From Pogona vitticeps (lineage: Eukaryota; Chordata; Lepidosauria; Squamata; Agamidae), in contig NC_135785.1 of NCBI RefSeq assembly GCF_051106095.1, forward strand, positions 93,909,001 through 93,973,000: DNA of 64,000 nucleotides, in the 5' to 3' direction. The notes beneath the pieces were generated by a model, which worked only from the letters and a program-made list of their open reading frames with translations, searched no databases and had not been told where the DNA came from. Positions 61,641-64,000 of this stretch are shown here, piece by piece (position 1 is the stretch's first letter; the number at the start of each line of letters is the position of its first letter). The position numbers were made by a program, and so were the translations under genes.

Positions 61641-64000
61641 CAAGATCTTTTCAAGGAATAATCTGGAAAAAAACCCACTGGACACACTTCCCAAACAATC
61701 TTCTGTGCTCCCCCGCTCCACAAATAGATTAGCACTATCACTGAAGGCTTCCAATCTGAAGCCTTTCTGGAAGAGGCTAATCCCATTGCAAATCTACTTT
61801 GGAAACTAGCTGTCCTTCCCCAGCAACTTTCAAAAATTATGAGGAGATCCTATATAAAGAATGATCTGTGCTGGGTTGTTATTTTCATTTATTACTGTAC
61901 TCACACTTCAGAGCCAGGAAGATGTTGCTGTCTGATTTGTGCCGAGTAGAAAGCAAAAACAAGAATAACAACAACAAAAACCACCTACAGGAGATGGTAT
62001 TTAGATTTAAGTCTTTTGTTGCCTGGAAAAACATGAATATAATCAGGGCACAGTCTGGCACATTAAGGGGAACAAATACTCCATCTAGATAAGCCTCCCG
62101 TAGATGAAGGAATTATTCAAGTTCAGTAAGGCCTTTTGATTGTCACAGCAGGAGCTTTTCATAGCTGTGACACTTTGCTAGTCATCTTGCTTTGTTCTGT
62201 AGTTGCTCTTCAGGACATGAAGATAGTTCTTCCTCCAGAAATCCTATTTTGCTTAAGCGTGCCTCAGTCACATATCATGAATGCTGGCATCAGCTCTAAC
62301 CATAAGCATAGTTTTGTTCTTAGTTGGAAGAACATGCTTTCAAGAAAAAGCCATAGATTTATCTTTTCAAGTTAGCCAACAGCTAGACAACATGAATCGC
62401 ATAATCTTACAAAAAAAACCTTATGTTTTAATATTGAGGAACATGGCCTGACAACCCTTTGCATTCATACTTCAAAACCTGGCTTTTGACACCCTTGGCA
62501 AATGATAGTGTATAGGATCCATAGTTTTCGTGCACAATATCCCTTTTACAATTAGTCTGGCCTATGCTTCTTAAGTGGTTTGTTAAACTTGGGACAGCTT
62601 TTTCTCATTCACATTTCCTGTAACTACAGCTCCTGTCTTATTGTTTACACATGATTTTCAGCACTTTCTGCGTGCCATGAAACAGCAGACTGCTGACTGC
62701 TCATTTATACTGCTTACCTACTTTTACTGAACAGCCAGCAGCTGAACTCTTACCTCTTGGAATCTCATATCTTGTCTCTTCTTGCTTTCTTGTAATATCG
62801 CATTAATATTATTTTAAATACTTACAGATTACCTGTAAGGGCCATATATCATTTAAAAGGCTGTTCATACAACAGTTGTATAAATGTACAAAATCAGTAT
62901 AAATACCATTATGGACAATATTTATTTTAGTTTACATATAAATTGTCTAGTCTTCCTCCATGAGAACAACAGAAAGATGGGCAGAATGATGGCAACCAAA
63001 ACCTGTTCCATTCACTGAGTTGTAATAATAACAATTTCCCTACCCTAGTGATTCTCATCCACTAGTTTGTGTACTACTGGTGGAACACGGAGGGAATCTG
63101 AGTTGGATGCTGGGCTTTCACAGAGGCCAAAATCTTGCTGACATGAATTTATACTGGTGGAAGCTGATTATGTCATCAGAAATTTTAATTTAAATTAGTT
63201 GAACATTAGGTTCCACGGTGGTCTAGGTTGTCTTCTTTTTGCCTTGAAGAAGCCTTCAGGAGGGATGTTTGGGGCAAAGGGAATTGCCACTTGGATTGCC
63301 AATTGCAGTCCCAATCCTGGCAGCAATTTTTGTTGATTAAAGAATTCTCCACCTATCCCCAAGCATCAAAAGGCTTCCGCAGGGCAAAATGGAGCCCTAG
63401 GAAGTCTTTGAACCTAAAACAGAGGGATAGGAAGTTGTTAATTAATTTAAATTACATTTTACCAGTGCTAGCTGATGATATCAACTTGTACCAGTGTAAA
63501 TTTACACAGGAGGAGTTGCCCGATAATTGTGAACAATAATTGGCAATAGAAATATTATGAATGGATTATTTTTGTTTATTTTGCAAAGAAGTTGCAACAA
63601 TACCAGTGCAATTTTAATTTCCTTAAAACATATTGTAATGTAAAATGATCAATAGCATAGCTAACTGTCTATACTTTTACCAGAAAAATTGCCTTTTTGT
63701 TTTTGTCATGGTGGAACCAAGGTTCTTTAACAGAGTGATTACAACCAGTGCTGTCTATCTTGTTGCCCCTTGCAGGTACCTAGTGTTATCATAACAGTTA
63801 ATGGCCAAAATCTGATTGGGTTTCTGCTGTTCATGCAACCGTTGTGCACAGTTGTGCTGGCTAGTTATTGTGTGCTCAGACTGACTCTGGTTACACCCTC
63901 ATTTGTGTGTGTGGCTACACAATAGACAAGAAAATTGCGAAGACCACCTGCACAATCTCCGCTATGCAGATGGTATTTTCCAACAGGATTTTGTGTTGTT
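61641..64000. other. right-hand region without recognised genes
   Basis: No exon or repeat could be named with confidence. It may be an intron of the gene whose last exon is at 58752-58914. A possible short exon with a GTGAGT donor near 61890-61950 on the minus strand is too weak to call. Confidence 0.4.

Noticed and set aside
61890-61950. Possible short minus-strand exon with a GTGAGT donor
   Set aside because: The acceptor and frame cannot be decided and it does not join convincingly to the exon at 58752-58914.

Overview
This window looks like squamate reptile (lizard or snake) nuclear DNA. Two spliced vertebrate genes lie in it, on the minus strand, in the order known from human 10q22 (DDX21, then KIFBP). 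The repeats around them are typical of squamates: tRNA-derived Sauria SINEs with a Bov-B-like tail, CR1 and L2 LINEs, a Gmr1-type Ty3/gypsy element, a DIRS fossil, a Penelope-like end, hAT pieces and many Tigger-like TA-flanked elements. I cannot name the species.

Layout, left to right. 1-9104: intergenic, holding a Tigger-like element (4369-4803) and a long L2 LINE (about 5880-7650). 9631-29396 (minus): KIFBP, seven coding exons, 610 codons before the stop. Every splice site could be placed at AG/GT and every phase closes. Intron 6 carries a Tigger-like element swollen by a ~58-bp minisatellite, and a young Gmr1-like LTR element with matching LTRs. 29397-34166: intergenic, with a CpG-rich promoter region next to KIFBP. 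34167-55021 (minus): DDX21, fifteen coding exons, 709 codons before the stop. All DEAD-box motifs, a GUCT domain and an RGG-rich tail are readable. Its introns hold at least seven Tigger-like elements, one of them split by a nested LINE, plus a hAT element, Sauria SINEs, a Penelope-like palindrome and a perfect 27-bp palindrome. 55022-64000: the DDX21 CpG island, then repeats, an unidentified last exon with poly(A) signal of another minus-strand gene (58752-58914), a broken DIRS element (about 59566-61266) and a palindromic MITE (about 61268-61640).

How the genes relate: both are housekeeping genes read in the same direction from separate CpG-island promoters. DDX21 is a nucleolar RNA helicase of ribosome production and transcription; KIFBP is a cytoplasmic regulator of kinesin motors. 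They share a conserved neighbourhood, not a pathway. In human, DDX50 lies between DDX21 and STOX1; no DDX50 exon was recognised in the 9 kb upstream of DDX21.

I saw no prokaryotic-style system, no CRISPR array and no functional tRNA or rRNA gene. The most unusual items are the Gmr1-like element with its integrase-before-RT order, the minisatellite grown inside a DNA transposon, and the orphan terminal exon.
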